DNA of 64,000 bases from Blattamonas nauphoetae. Lineage: Eukaryota > Preaxostyla > Oxymonadida. The stretch covers positions 43,465-107,464 of the forward strand of contig JARBJD010000262.1 of NCBI GenBank assembly GCA_033064195.1, in the 5' to 3' direction. The notes beneath the pieces were generated by a model. It saw nothing but the letters and a program-made list of their open reading frames with translations. It did not search any database and had not been told where the DNA came from. Positions 18,201 through 27,417 of this stretch are shown piece by piece (positions within the stretch are counted from its first letter, which is position 1; each line of letters begins with the position of its first letter). The position numbers were made by a program, and so were the translations under genes.

Positions 18201-21057
18201 CTGATCCGAGTGTGATTGGCATTGGAGTGATTCCGTCCCCGATTGTGCAGGCTTCCATGATCAGTGCACCAGCCGACACAGACACGAGGCTGTTGGTTGT
18301 CACCGTCCCCAAAGAAATCAGAAGTGAGGAGAGAGTCAGATGAGCATTGGACGAAGCAACAGAAAATGACCCAGCTTGTGAAACAGTGAGACCAGCACCA
18401 GAAGCTTGAGTGAGAGTCCACGCCGAGTCGAGCGAGGTCAACACAACATCCAAAGAAGACGGGTTCTTCAGCGTCACTCTCTTCGTCTCCTTCATCTGAT
18501 TCATTCCAGCCGACATCGACACACACGGCGCATCCACACTCCCACACAACGCGTGGTCCTCACAGCCATCCGACACATGCACTGCTCCACTCGCGAACGG
18601 GTACACGTGATACGCCATGCAGCTCGATTTCGACGAGTCTGACGAGTCTTCACACCAGAATTCGTTCCGAAGCAGAACTGGCGTGGTTGGCACAGCAGCC
18701 ACGAACGACCACCAACTCCCCTTCACATGACCAGCTCCAGAGGGACACGAGATGAACACTTGATATTTGTGAGTCGAAGACGGCGATGCGATCGTCACAC
18801 CTTCCAGCACAATCTGGTTCTCCACAAAAGACGGGCGAGTGATGTGGATGACGCTTCCAGCATTCACATCATCACACGAACAGTCAGAGAATGAAACAGT
18901 CTCCAGCGAGATCTTCCCACTTCCGGTCGACGAGAACACTGATCCATCCGAAGCTCCCTTGATTGACGAGAAGCGGCAGTTGGAAAGGACGAGATCAGCG
19001 TTGGCAATGCTGAACACATGGCCAGCCGAGAAAGCGATTGATGCAACTTCGAGGTGAGACGCTGTCACCGACCCGCCTTTTGATGTGATCAGAGACGCCG
19101 AGCTTGTCGAGAGAGGCGAGATCGAGATGAAGGAAATGATCACACTTCCTCCACTCGAAATCAGAGGTCGCGAGCCACTTGGTGACAGAGTCAGAGTGCT
19201 CAGTGTCAACTGTCCTGTCGTCACCGTCATCAGCGCGGTCGTCGATCCACAATCTTTCACAATCGTCCCTTCTTGTGTCGTCCCACTCATCCCCAATCGT
19301 CGGCCTCCGATCTTCAAGTCGTGCTCTTCAAATCTCCCCTCGTCCATCCTGATCGACCCATCGAACTGCGACCCTGTCCGAGGAAGCACGTCGCGCAGAG
19401 ACTTGCACTTCGAGTTTCGCACCCAGCAGAAGAAGTCCTCCACTCCTTCCTCGCTATTCACGTTGATCTGCGCTCCTTTCATCCATCCACTCTGTTCCCC
19501 ATTCGCGATGACAGCTGGCTGATTGGCAGTTGTGAACGAGTCTGTTGTGAAGAGTGTTGAAGGAGTGAAACCTGCGGCTTGGAAATGAGAATTGTATTGT
19601 TCCTGAAAAATCAATGATGGCAGTTCGTTCGACGAGTTGCCTCTTTCGACGAACAGGTCTGAAATCGTTGGGAGAGGATATTTGAGGATATCTGTGCCAG
19701 AAGGTGGATAGGGAAAGGCGTCATTCCACACTGGATGAAAGATTATGAGACCTGTTGTCAAGTGACCCAATGATGCGACATGCCACGATGACAATTGGAT
19801 CTGTTTGTAGCAGAAAGAGAACCAGACGAGATCGGATGTGGATTCCTGCGTAGAAAGGATCTTGAACGACGTCAGCGTGTGAACGCCTTTGGCCCCTTCC
19901 AGACTCATCGAATTCCTGTATGGTGCTCGACAATTCTCGATCTGAACATTGTTGACTGTCGTATCGCTTAAAAATTGAAGGAGAAGGCCCCCCGTTCCTG
20001 ACGCTGCTTCTGACGTTTGAAGTGTAATGTTTTCAAGCGTTGTAGTAACTTGTGGATTGTTTTGATTGTAGGTGCCAATGTGCAAGCCACCACCCACATG
20101 TCCCGCATAACATCCGATGATGATGCAATCTGACACGAAGAGTGAGGCTTGTCCAGTGTTGGAGAATGAAGAGAATGAGAATCCACCTCCGTGATTACCT
20201 GATATCACTTTACAATTGACAAACTTGCTTGTTTTGAGAGAAAAGGCACCGTTACCTCCGAAATACAATCCTCCGCCAGAGTTGGCTGAAGTACAGTTCT
20301 CAAAGTACACAGATTCGAGTGATGTACTTGAAGAATAGACTTTGCCTGCTTGGTTGACATACGAAGTCTGATATGTTGCATCGTTGCTCAAGATCGTCAT
20401 ATTCATCCCCAGAAACGTCCCTGCCCCGTTGATGTTTCCGAAGATCGTTCCATACAGCCCATTCTCAACGAAGTCCAATTTGCACCCTGAAACTTGGGTG
20501 GTCTGCATCGATGTATCGTCGAGAATGGTTGGAGACGCATCGAAGTTCGACACATTGCGAAAGACTGTGTTCGACAGAGAAAGCGAAGAGAGGCTGTTTC
20601 CGAGAAGTGACATTCGTTCAGCGACCACCAAGTCCGAAAGTGTCAGTTCATGCACTTGGAACGATCCACTTCCACATCCACTGAAAACAAGCGGAGCTGT
20701 TCGGAGGGGTTTGGTGATCACAATGTCTGTGTGGATCATTTGTGATGTTCCAGAAACAAGGAGAGCAGCCTCATCATTGTGGAGGCAGATAGTGCAATGG
20801 ACCGTCACAAAGGAGGACGAGCCATCAATCGTTGCTGTGTGTCCATGAATTTGTTCAATCTGCATTGTCTGGCACGATATCGTTGTGTTTGTCAGAATCA
20901 ACATCGAACTCGAATTCGATGCAGATAGACTGTGATGAAGTGTTGTGAACTGATTGCACAGAACATAACTAAAGAGACAACAAATGATTATCATCAGAAA
21001 ACAAAGATAGGGCTTGATCAAGACCACTTTAAACTTTTCCTCATCGAATAAATTCAA
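12286..21057 (-). CDS. Giant beta-helix surface receptor with C-terminal pseudokinase
   Basis: A single uninterrupted frame of 2923 residues. Residues about 12-35 form a hydrophobic signal segment. The ectodomain is Ser/Thr/Gly-rich and made of short strand repeats with NCS/SCSF/GGxL turns typical of right-handed parallel beta-helices (pectin-lyase fold). Cys-rich spacers of the form DGxDxxxCGxxxxPCxSL recur several times (for example SSGVDHVNCGLSSLPC). A single membrane segment lies at about 2581-2602, followed by basic residues. From about 2710 to the end is a kinase-like C-lobe: LRLAPNWILLD where kinases have HRDLKPxNILLD, WASPE for APE, VFSLGLILWEMETG for the F helix, and SRPTLKEIE near the end. 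The catalytic Asp and the DFG motif are absent, so a pseudokinase is inferred. It would sit in the plasma membrane with the kinase-like part inside. A paralogue lies at 54061-63698. Confidence 0.9.
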   Translation of the reverse strand: MNLFDEEKFKVVLIKPYLCFLMIIICCLFSYVLCNQFTTLHHSLSASNSSSMLILTNTTISCQTMQIEQIHGHTATIDGSSSFVTVHCTICLHNDEAALLVSGTSQMIHTDIVITKPLRTAPLVFSGCGSGSFQVHELTLSDLVVAERMSLLGNSLSSLSLSNTVFRNVSNFDASPTILDDTSMQTTQVSGCKLDFVENGLYGTIFGNINGAGTFLGMNMTILSNDATYQTSYVNQAGKVYSSSTSLESVYFENCTSANSGGGLYFGGNGAFSLKTSKFVNCKVISGNHGGGFSFSSFSNTGQASLFVSDCIIIGCYAGHVGGGLHIGTYNQNNPQVTTTLENITLQTSEAASGTGGLLLQFLSDTTVNNVQIENCRAPYRNSMSLEGAKGVHTLTSFKILSTQESTSDLVWFSFCYKQIQLSSWHVASLGHLTTGLIIFHPVWNDAFPYPPSGTDILKYPLPTISDLFVERGNSSNELPSLIFQEQYNSHFQAAGFTPSTLFTTDSFTTANQPAVIANGEQSGWMKGAQINVNSEEGVEDFFCWVRNSKCKSLRDVLPRTGSQFDGSIRMDEGRFEEHDLKIGGRRLGMSGTTQEGTIVKDCGSTTALMTVTTGQLTLSTLTLSPSGSRPLISSGGSVIISFISISPLSTSSASLITSKGGSVTASHLEVASIAFSAGHVFSIANADLVLSNCRFSSIKGASDGSVFSSTGSGKISLETVSFSDCSCDDVNAGSVIHITRPSFVENQIVLEGVTIASPSSTHKYQVFISCPSGAGHVKGSWWSFVAAVPTTPVLLRNEFWCEDSSDSSKSSCMAYHVYPFASGAVHVSDGCEDHALCGSVDAPCVSMSAGMNQMKETKRVTLKNPSSLDVVLTSLDSAWTLTQASGAGLTVSQAGSFSVASSNAHLTLSSLLISLGTVTTNSLVSVSAGALIMEACTIGDGITPMPITLGSVVGGILTLSGANTLKLVSSSSPLFVVSSGSLSIGSATSLTHPSTARTSALISLSSGSVSFSGDALDFSSKVTLPSSSVIEQTGGVLAVSESTVGNVSKTSGNGGVLMASLTKSTDSLSMTSTTFSHCSAGGSGGVLFVSCGSGVASSQLVVRVTSFETCSSGSGKGGCVFVSGSGLASLIAPANWSGHPTSLGETESLFWGEDLALSSTPFSSATLLVYLVAFSHPDISLASDGQDVVGCGRSDLPCGTLEHSLTHLSTHSTNIVTISGSTILDFELKTTLLLLELSGKGETKQNVKVEDGGLITASGNSLALTNLHFSTALTSSLSLISLSSSGSLTITSCSFSSFTCSSNGSIVCGSVGSTQTLKLSDVRFEDCWSSVGAHSVHLDLSACTSTTPLLFKSLAFTHSTGTLSPDVLIVGRDLGGIVSRSVWEGTLESSAATQLWSEDTKHNIACSLLVYLRDIESEIQVRGSQHADFDDCGHFGVGCSSLGKGIGRMNCGVSTTTLTIASDLRFDELISFVSEKEAILTRSAGVAFSRGQNGRFWLKGGKVVTQSIAFTTVEAEFSESFFTLTSSGSLWIRNSSFVGFKSSCAGSIVCGTVGAGQSLSIDGSSSFSSCSGGDGGCMSVSVVGSGSIGLGGSFSKCSSSGKGGALNLDLTGMTELGQISFDSLLFSTTDGNSALEGSNMFVTSSSLSKLATSEPFVSLAPAAQTALFDDSEKNSFVGFESSEVQGSLLYFWHPHVTTSGSVHVHSSGVDHVNCGLSSLPCSSLRRSMAAMKDSKSVTLDSSMDVSGLFESTASEWTLTQSSTSHILSLTENGQLKISSDSGSKLTLVSLHIVSKELTADRTSPLIEVGSGSLRFSSCSIGESGRTIPLTLCSVDGGSVSFEGDTTIVNPSASHHLLRVVSGELSIDSSLTITHSLSPRTVSLIAMTGGTTTIKDSIASIVSSPPPLTVGGTANLVLDSVTDAFSRNLPTIVDQIGGSVTMISCSFSDGSLTDSFIASSGSMKIVDTRFAELRAKSSSNGMEKRALTLTVNENECVVIGDENDAVEFVDCSSDGDGGAMHCRVNVGGELSLLNVSFSGCSSSGVGGGLAVVASEKVLGSSLTIRASFASCSCGSGGKGDWMHLTGWSFEDLIVLSNWEVSESSLSSPSDDSLLFGVDLAEEPSSSYKEVTLLYYLIGYRGATIFVGSEGRDAAGCGQYVWRCRSLEQGVSHLEGHETLKLVVVSGTVLSDAAVFGKNNVEVVSESEIERITVIAGGQLLLKNAASPHKIGVTSVLFALGEQSDLPLIVSNCGHVNITSCSFEWTGDLPRPLVSIAAGKFTLSNLELANAHFSITPFVVASSDALVVSGVSLSDCVGDVLLSVSNTKSVKMSSCQFDGVLPEVERNSESLCSWSTGLIGLEDCETVRMDNVQFYEQRQGGLFVSNSNVTLHSCLFEHNSAGSSRFPSANRNIRCEGDGRITIPSVGMSNVEEVGSQWISTDSCVLSGAGANVDSPLFVAAMTNKSWSVFHVKNKTMDVCIVGRVLIACGLRLGVFEWDLKNGKETGMMMELDLSEMKTSKWEEESIVVTLNQKVDLWKLDTGMEWRGRLLFGPSGRSSEWMVIRESDGAIRKSLASKNMPWILGIVGGVLLMLLAVIIIIVLVRRCKKEKGKDEKKPMMAEMDVFLDEMKVEDQQTWPGQMNTSTDNILGLIEDRDGRFGLKHIDTANNEIADGIRIPDDEEGGVGMMVEAVRCEGEFESVVTCKSHTLYSRLHGKDQGKKLDAKTTAVLIVQGLQNSVTDKARREMFLRLAPNWILLDEKDGVLLQMRELGKSGEPTEQGNTTANRFLESGQSRQSSGVRWASPEVVAGQSFVNVNHEKASVFSLGLILWEMETGQVPLREIDGVNAQRQLATGTGLVMTNIVEWKKELIEKCLSVEADSRPTLKEIEQTLKTSGKTLDTIDEKQEISPQIIPPQNGHNPTG

Positions 21058-21412
21058 AAAGAATCATTTAGATGAGGAAATGGATTAAACAGTTGGATGG
21101 CCGACCTCTAGATCGTTATCTTCTGTTTGAAAGAGTCGACTTTTCATGGATCCTCTGTCAAGTCCTGGGATCAAGTGGACATGCCAAAAAAAAGCTCTCC
21201 GATGTTCTGATTTCGGACTTGATTGTTGATTCGAGTTGAGTGACGAGGCAGAGTTGGCGTACATGACCAGTTGGTCCGACATCGTCTGTTTCGTCATCTC
21301 ATGTGATCCCCTTTTCGTTCAGCGTGTTCGACACAAAGAACGACGTCGACAGCTGTCCCGCCGACACTTCTCGTAGTGTGTCAAGGTTGGGTGTCCTGAA
21401 TGAACGAAAGTG
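21058..21412. other. Intergenic spacer between the synthase and the giant receptor
   Basis: Separates the stop of the phosphatidylserine synthase from the start of the receptor; both are on the minus strand. It presumably holds the receptor promoter and the synthase 3' end. A 70-codon minus frame here has no recognisable feature. Confidence 0.4.
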
Positions 21413-24400
21413 TCATGAATATCGGATGCTGTTTTGGGCGCGGATGAAAAATGGCTTTTTGTGATGATAGAAGCCAAAGAATCCACAGGCAACTCCACAG
21501 AGACAGAGAAGGATGGCTGTGGAGAGAGGGAGGGAAGACGGAGGGGATGAGAAAGAGAGGAAGAGAGGGAAGGCAGAAGGAGAGAGAAAGAAGAGAGGAA
21601 GAGAGAGGATGCAAGAGGAGAGAGGAGAGAAGGATGAAGAGTGGCAGACTGATTGATTTTGGGAGTGGGGTGTTGAGCGGAGGAAGGAAGTGTTGGATGA
21701 GGATCACTTCGAGTGCTGTTATCATGAACGCCATCCACGCAAAGGAGCCGATATGCGACGTGCTGAATCACATCACACGAAAACACAAAAAATGAACGAA
21801 AATCAACAGCGATTCACAAAGAGCAAGGAGAAAGAAGAAAAAAGGGACAAAAATGATCCAAACCGCAATGCCGAATATCTGTACATCTCCCCAACCGTCG
21901 GCATCCCCACAACGAGCGTCAACAACTCCCTGGCGATCATGATCGGGTGTGTGGCAGTGATTGGAAGCAGCAGACAGAACAACTCTGTCACCAACGCGCT
22001 CACCACTCCATACGACATTATCAGCACCACATGCACCAGTCTCCACGGCTGCTTCATCACATTCCAGCGATACATGGTCACATTCCACGGAGTCATCCAC
22101 TGCACGAAGGCTGAGCGCAGGCGAGTGAAGGCGAAGGGGTGGTGTGTGTTGGGCGAGCTGGAGAGGCCGGTGAGGAGGTCGAGTTGGTCGGTCTGACCTT
22201 TGGCTGAGGATGCGATGGTTTGATCGCTTGTCATTTTGAGATCAGTGGCGAGTCCATTCACTTCAACAGCTTCTTTCTTCCCCACCCCAGAATAAACCGA
22301 TTGCGAAGTGTCCTTGATGTGTTCATCGCTCCCTTCTCCATTTCTGACTCCATCCAACGCGACAAAGCTTGCGGAGTCGATTTCATGAACACGGTATCGG
22401 TTCTGGACGATGGTGTTGTATTGGCTGATCGACATCACTCGTCGACGACCTGGGACGGCTGGAGCTTTGCGAGTGCGTTGTTTTCGAGACTTGAATTGAT
22501 GCGAAGTGTCGATGGGAGGGGTGAGGGGGGAGGGAGAGATGGAGTTGGACGAGATGACAGATCGTGGACGATGGCTGTAAGAGAACGACATTTGAGGAGT
22601 TGGGAAGGAAGACGGTGTAACTTGTGATCCTCCGTGATATGGCGATGAGAGAGAGGGCAGAGGAGGGAGAGAGTCGCTTGGCGACCGAAAATGGGACACG
22701 ACAGTGGGTTGAGGTGCCAAGAGGGGAATATTTGGTTTTTGTGGTTGAATGGGAGGGGGAGAGATGAAATGCTCGGGAAGATCGCATGGAACGTCAATTT
22801 GATGTTGTGAATGAAGAACTGCTGATTCTGGACGTGATGGAGTTTGGGATGATGGAATTTGTAATGGAGAACTATTGTGTTCGCTGTCTGAATCGTGATG
22901 GGATGCAATTCGTTGATGCATCTGGAAATATGATTCAGATGTTCGCATCGGCGTCAGAGAGGGCGATTCCAGCACATCGATTGCGGTAGACACGTCTGCT
23001 GTGATTGGTGTGAAGTTCACATCGTTTTTGTTTCGATTTCCCCGTTTCTTCGGTTGTTTGATTCTGTTAAAGGTCCCAACGACGAGATTGTAAAGAAAAG
23101 AAGCAATTCCGGACGAGCGACTGTCGTCTTCTGACATTTCGGCTATTCCGTCCTCCCTTTGCGACCATTCCTCACTCTCGCTCACATCTCCATCAATGTA
23201 CGACTCTTCCTGACCCTTTGATCGTCGTTCCTGCTTTTGGCGATGAGAGATCATCTTTCTTCGTTGTCGTGCCATCATTGAATCGCCCTTGTCGGACCAG
23301 AACAAATCTGCAGGCACATTGTCCTCCAAAGCATGCAATGACGTGAGTGGAATCATTTGAGGAATCCTTATCAAAGGGGGAGTCTGTGACGAGTCGGGAG
23401 GACAAGGCGTGTTGTGAGAGTTGACAAAGTGGGGAAGTGGATCTCCACGAACAGACACTGAGTCACGGTCCGAGTGCTGCTTGGTGTCCATCACTTCGAG
23501 AGACACTGTTGCATCCCGTGGGAGGCTCTCTCCACTCCAATCCATTCTTTGGATTGACAGTCTTCGGATTGCTGCCATCCCCTCATAGATTCCAAGTGCC
23601 CCACAAACAAACACGTTGAGGACAATCTACAAAAAGGGATGAGTATGAAGGGAAAGAAAGAACGCAAACTCGTTCCAAATACGGCTCGAATGTGATCGGA
23701 TACAACTCCTCTATCAACAACTTCGCAACTTCGACAAGGCCCAGAATTGTCCTAAAGAGGAACACAATCCGGTAAGCACAATAAAAACACACACCACAAG
23801 ACTGTATAATCACGATAGATGAACGCAGCGATGTACCAATGAATGGTTTGTGTGAATAGTCCACGAGAATGAATCCAGGAAATCGGATTCTTCACGAACT
23901 CCTTCAGATGCAGACCATTCCATAGCTTCGAATGTGCGATGGTCTGAGAGAATGGAGTGAAGTTCATCGAAGAGTCAATGTTCTTCAACACCTGCTGAAT
24001 ATCTTCCGTTTTTTGATACAGAAAGAAGGTTAACATCATCATATATAGCATTCCGAGACCGGCAAACACACGCCACACCCACGGGGCAGGGCGGACAAAG
24101 AGTCGAGAGCGGAAAGGATCAAGTGACGCTAACGTCATGAGAAAGATTGACGCCGCTCCCAAAAGTCCTCGCCGCACATTTCGAAACGATGATTCTGTGT
24201 AGCGAACCGTTGCCCAGACGTAGATCAAGATTAGAATCAGAAATCCATCCTTTTGTCAGGAGACATAAAGAAAAGAGAAAGGAAAGGAGAAAAGAGGATA
24301 ATGAATGAATGTGAATGAAGATACAATGAAAGTGTGTTTGGACGTGAAGAGATACGGTGTTTCACCACGAAAACGAACACTTTTCTTCGTTTTCTTTCGT

Positions 24401-24438
24401 TTCCGAAGAAGTTTTCTGGAGAGTCGCCAAAAACTCAT
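21413..24438 (-). CDS. Phosphatidylserine synthase (base-exchange type), six exons
   Basis: Exons on the minus strand: 24438-24325, 24249-23795, 23751-23670, 23626-21849, 21762-21650 and 21516-21413; all introns are GT-AG (75, 43, 43, 86 and 133 bp) and all phases agree, giving 881 residues. The product matches the eukaryotic PSS1/PSS2 family, which swaps the head group of phosphatidylcholine or phosphatidylethanolamine for serine in the endoplasmic reticulum. Visible landmarks are FVRPAPWVWRVFAGLGMLYM (family FTRPHPxxWR...), TVLWTILGLVEVAKLLIEEL, VLNVFVCGALGIYEGM (family LDILLCNxxGIWLGM), SAFVQWMTPWNVTMYRW, ATHPIMIARELL and GMPTVGEMYRY. Multiple membrane segments include a last one encoded by exon 6 (ILLCLCGVACGFFGFY). 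Between the conserved IQRMDW segment (about residue 247) and FAFTRLRS (about 713) lies an acidic, Ser-rich insertion of roughly 455 residues absent from the usual enzyme of about 430-490 residues. Confidence 0.88.
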
Positions 24439-24963
24439 GACTGACAGAAACAGATAGGTTGTGAGTGTGGGTGATGTATGAAGAAACTTGAAGTGTGGTG
24501 AGAGTGGGTGAGAATGTCGATTTCACCAGAGGAGGAAGGAATAGATGGGCGTCGAATTGCCAAAAAAACACGTTTCAAAGGAGTTATGGATGGATAAAGT
24601 CAACGATGAGCAGGAGAGGTGCGTATAAGAATGGACTTCTAGATCAGACCCAAAACAATCTCAACTCAACCTTGAGGAAAAGAGGTGGCATCAGGACAAT
24701 CTGTCGCGAATCGGCGAATATCGCACGATTTTCAATCTAGGATGAGACAAAGAATCCATGAGAGATGAGTTTAGAGCGAGATCATCGAAGATTTTGATTG
24801 AACTGAAGATATGGGTGTTTTCAACCATCGCCAAAGAGAGACGAATCCCCATCAACTCATGAAAAGGATTTTGAGAAACAAAACAACGGATCGATGCCTA
24901 GACAAACAGAAATGGATGATGAATTGAACTGAAAAGGAATGATAATCAAGGTTAGCGAGATTA
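24439..24963. other. Intergenic, no gene seen
   Basis: Upstream of the synthase start and downstream of the 348-residue ARM-like gene. Only short frames without recognisable content occur. The synthase promoter should lie near 24440-24600. Confidence 0.4.
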
Positions 24964-26010
24964 TCAAGGTTCTCTCGGAGCAAAATTGGCTCCAAATGCT
25001 TCTAAAAGATTTTCAATACTATTCGGACGATATCGGGCCCATCCCTTGTCTGCATCTAGAAGGATTTGCTCTGTTTTGTCAGACCATCCTTCTTCGAGCA
25101 CCATCCCTCTCACCACCGCAATACGATCAGGCAGTGCTGCACTATCAGAATCGGATGGCTTGAAGAGTCTTTTGAGATAATCGAGAAAGTCGAATTTAAG
25201 GAAACGGTCGGCGAATGGTTCAAAGAATAACATCGCAGTTTGCAAGATTGGAAGTTCACGGAGCAGTGAGTATGCTTCATCAACATGTGGTGCGACGAGG
25301 AGAATGTTGCAAAGAATCCAAAATCTCTCAGATTCTTCGAAAACGGGAGTGTCAAGGTTGAATGTTTGGCAGACGAGACGAACATAGTCTCGAGTCAACT
25401 TCAAAGTGATGGCCATCGCATCGTAGTTTTGAGAAGGCTGCAAAAATGAAGGATCAAAGCGAGTATTTGATTTTTTTGGCCATGTTTTCATGACAATGAT
25501 GATGACATTGAGGACGAACTTATGAACTGCATCTGAATGTTGTCCTCGGAACGATGAATCGGTTGGTGATGGAGTGGACTGATGTGGCGTGAATGGGAGG
25601 GAGAGAGGCTCGAAGATGTCAAGAAGTCTTTTCAATGCTCCTGATGTGACAATCTCAACGACCAAAGGATGGGACGCCGATGAGTAGTGTCTCACAAAGT
25701 GCTCCAAGAAGTATTTGGCCAAACTGTGATAGCTCGATGAACAGAGTTTAACGATTCTGTCCATCGAGAAAAAAGGCTCACAGAATATCGTCGAGGTGAC
25801 GACAGTTGGTGATTCAGAGGACCTGCCCACACATTCGGAGAGAAGAAAGAAAAGAAATTCAGTCTCTTCCAGCTCCGTTTCTGAGAATTCAGCATTTGAG
25901 TCGAATCGTTCGAAGAAGGTGTGGAGAGCTGGGAGATATTTTTCACGAAGCAATTTCGTACGACGGGCCATAGAACGCAGTTGTTTGTCCCAAGGAACAT
26001 AATCTGACAT
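24964..26010 (-). CDS. ARM/HEAT-like helical protein, 348 residues
   Basis: A single exon starting MSDYVPWDKQLRSMARR. The product is leucine-rich and almost entirely alpha-helical in character (TELEETEFLFFLLSEC, YFLEHFVRHY, FVLNVIIIVMKTW), with no signal peptide or membrane segment. Near the C-terminus it has VRGMVLEEGWSDKTEQILLD, which parallels WRVVLREEGWEDMLNVIL at the end of the neighbouring gene 27418-30141; the two are probably members of one ARM-repeat-like scaffold family. A cytosolic protein-binding role is inferred only from this architecture; no specific function is recognised. Confidence 0.7.
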   Translation of the reverse strand: MSDYVPWDKQLRSMARRTKLLREKYLPALHTFFERFDSNAEFSETELEETEFLFFLLSECVGRSSESPTVVTSTIFCEPFFSMDRIVKLCSSSYHSLAKYFLEHFVRHYSSASHPLVVEIVTSGALKRLLDIFEPLSLPFTPHQSTPSPTDSSFRGQHSDAVHKFVLNVIIIVMKTWPKKSNTRFDPSFLQPSQNYDAMAITLKLTRDYVRLVCQTFNLDTPVFEESERFWILCNILLVAPHVDEAYSLLRELPILQTAMLFFEPFADRFLKFDFLDYLKRLFKPSDSDSAALPDRIAVVRGMVLEEGWSDKTEQILLDADKGWARYRPNSIENLLEAFGANFAPREP

Positions 26011-26162
26011 TTTGAATAGTTAAGATCTTCCCATGATACGAACAGAGGGATGTCTCATCAAGTTAGAGAGCGAAATTTCTTCAACAACTCTCTAAGAATT
26101 AATCACAGAATTCCTGACATGAGAGAAGGACAACTGAAAAGAGGACAATGCGGACATTAAAG

Positions 26163-26950
26163 TCACTTCATGTGCTTCAGAACAACAACGCCAAATCCAT
26201 TCCGTTCGGCAATCATTCCCCTTCTATCCAGGTGTACCGCACTTCCCTTCCCAACCACAACCCCACACGACCAACCATTCCAATCTGATCCCATGTTCAT
26301 GCAACAACATCCCACAAGACGAACCAAATGAAGATGCAGTTTCAAATCCTTCGGAAATCCAACTATCATGAACCCGACTCCTCCCAAACACGTCCAGTCT
26401 GAGGTACTCTTCGATTGAGTCGTGTCCGTGATCTGGAGCACACAATTAGAGAATAACAACGACGAAAGACCAATCAATGAAACAGTCATCGATTTCTGTG
26501 AGCGACGCCGAGTTTCAATCTCAACCACCACACACCCTCCTCCAGCAATCCCTCCCTCCCCACACACCGACCCAAACCACACCGACGTCACACACGACGT
26601 GAAGTTGCACGCAGACACGCTGACTCCACATCCAACTACACCAACACGAACAAGACTCCCAAACACCTTCCCCGAGCACTTCACAAACGCCGAGCTTCGA
26701 ATCCACACTCCTCCACAAGTCGAACCCCACACCACTCCTCCCTCCCAGAACGATGTCGACGAGAACGATCAGCCCGTCAGCATAACAGAGCTTGATCCCG
26801 AAATCTTCACAATCACTCCCTTCCCAGCGAGCGACATCCCTTCTCCTTTCGGCCCCGACAGTTCAGCATGCGATTCACCACATCCACAGATCAGTGAATG
26901 TCTGACTTCAGTCTCTGTGTTCAGCAAACACGATTCCGGACGAACGATTG
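26163..26950 (-). pseudogene. Beta-helix surface-protein fragment with in-frame TGA
   Basis: Minus-strand frames on both sides of a TGA at 26766-26768 are in the same register and form one beta-helix stretch: TTIVRPESCLLNTETEVRHS, then GKGVIVKISGSSSVMLTG, stop, SFSSTSFWEGGVVWGSTCGG, and on to HMK at 26163. In comparable repeats of the giant receptors the residue after the small residues is Cys (SCSFSS), so the TGA sits where a Cys codon is expected. The piece has no start, signal peptide or membrane segment and is joined upstream to a duplicated bit of the synthase gene. It is an inactive fragment. Confidence 0.6.
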
Positions 26951-27020
26951 TCGTCTTTTGACATTTCGGCTGTTCAGTCCTCCCTTTGCACAATTCCTCA
27001 CTCTTTGATCGTCGTTCCAT
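26932..27020. repeat. Duplicated fragment of the phosphatidylserine synthase gene
   Basis: Matches 23109-23240 in the same orientation (shared ATTCCGGACGA, GACATTTCGGCT, TCCTCCCTTTGC, CTTTGATCGTCGTTCC), with an internal deletion of about 40 bp relative to the synthase. The source lies in the sequence encoding the long insertion of the synthase. Here it abuts the beta-helix fragment, so the locus is a mosaic of duplicated pieces. Confidence 0.75.
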
Positions 27021-27128
27021 TTGACTCAACTCCATGCTAAAGGAAAGATGCCCTATGAGGATCTGGATAGAGAAATTCAGCCTCGACACGTCAGATGGGG
27101 CTAAGACGATCAAGAAATACGTGTCAAG

Positions 27129-27202
27129 TCGTGAACCGCATCAGAACCCAGCTCTTCCACATGCAGTGCGCCCTGAAAAGAAGTGGACGGCTGTCGTTGA
27201 AA
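27129..27202. repeat. 74-bp direct repeat, copy 1 (copy 2 at 30313-30386)
   Basis: Nearly identical to the end of the last exon of the 349-residue gene at 30292-31411 (differences at two positions). On the minus strand both encode STSFQGALHVEELGSDAVH. Copy 1 lies in a 91-codon frame (27382-27110) that looks like a truncated paralogue fragment. Confidence 0.75.
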
Positions 27203-27417
27203 GGTAAACTTGAAGCTTGTGCCGAGAGTTCGAAGACGGTGGCTTGTTTGAGGTGAATCTGGAGCACGTGTGAATGCTCCATCCATCTGAAAGGGTATCT
27301 CAGAAGGAAAGATGAACAATTCGAGTCCATCTTCGAATCGTTCAGAGCGAAGGACGATAAGCATCGTCTTTTCCTTGTTCATCTGCGGGGGTACTCATTT
27401 GCTGAGGATGATGCATC

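Noticed and set aside
1758-26768. Reassigned TGA codon
   Set aside because: Clear genes in the window end at TGA with no coherent sequence beyond it, and the interrupted frames are all in transposon-associated or fragmentary copies.
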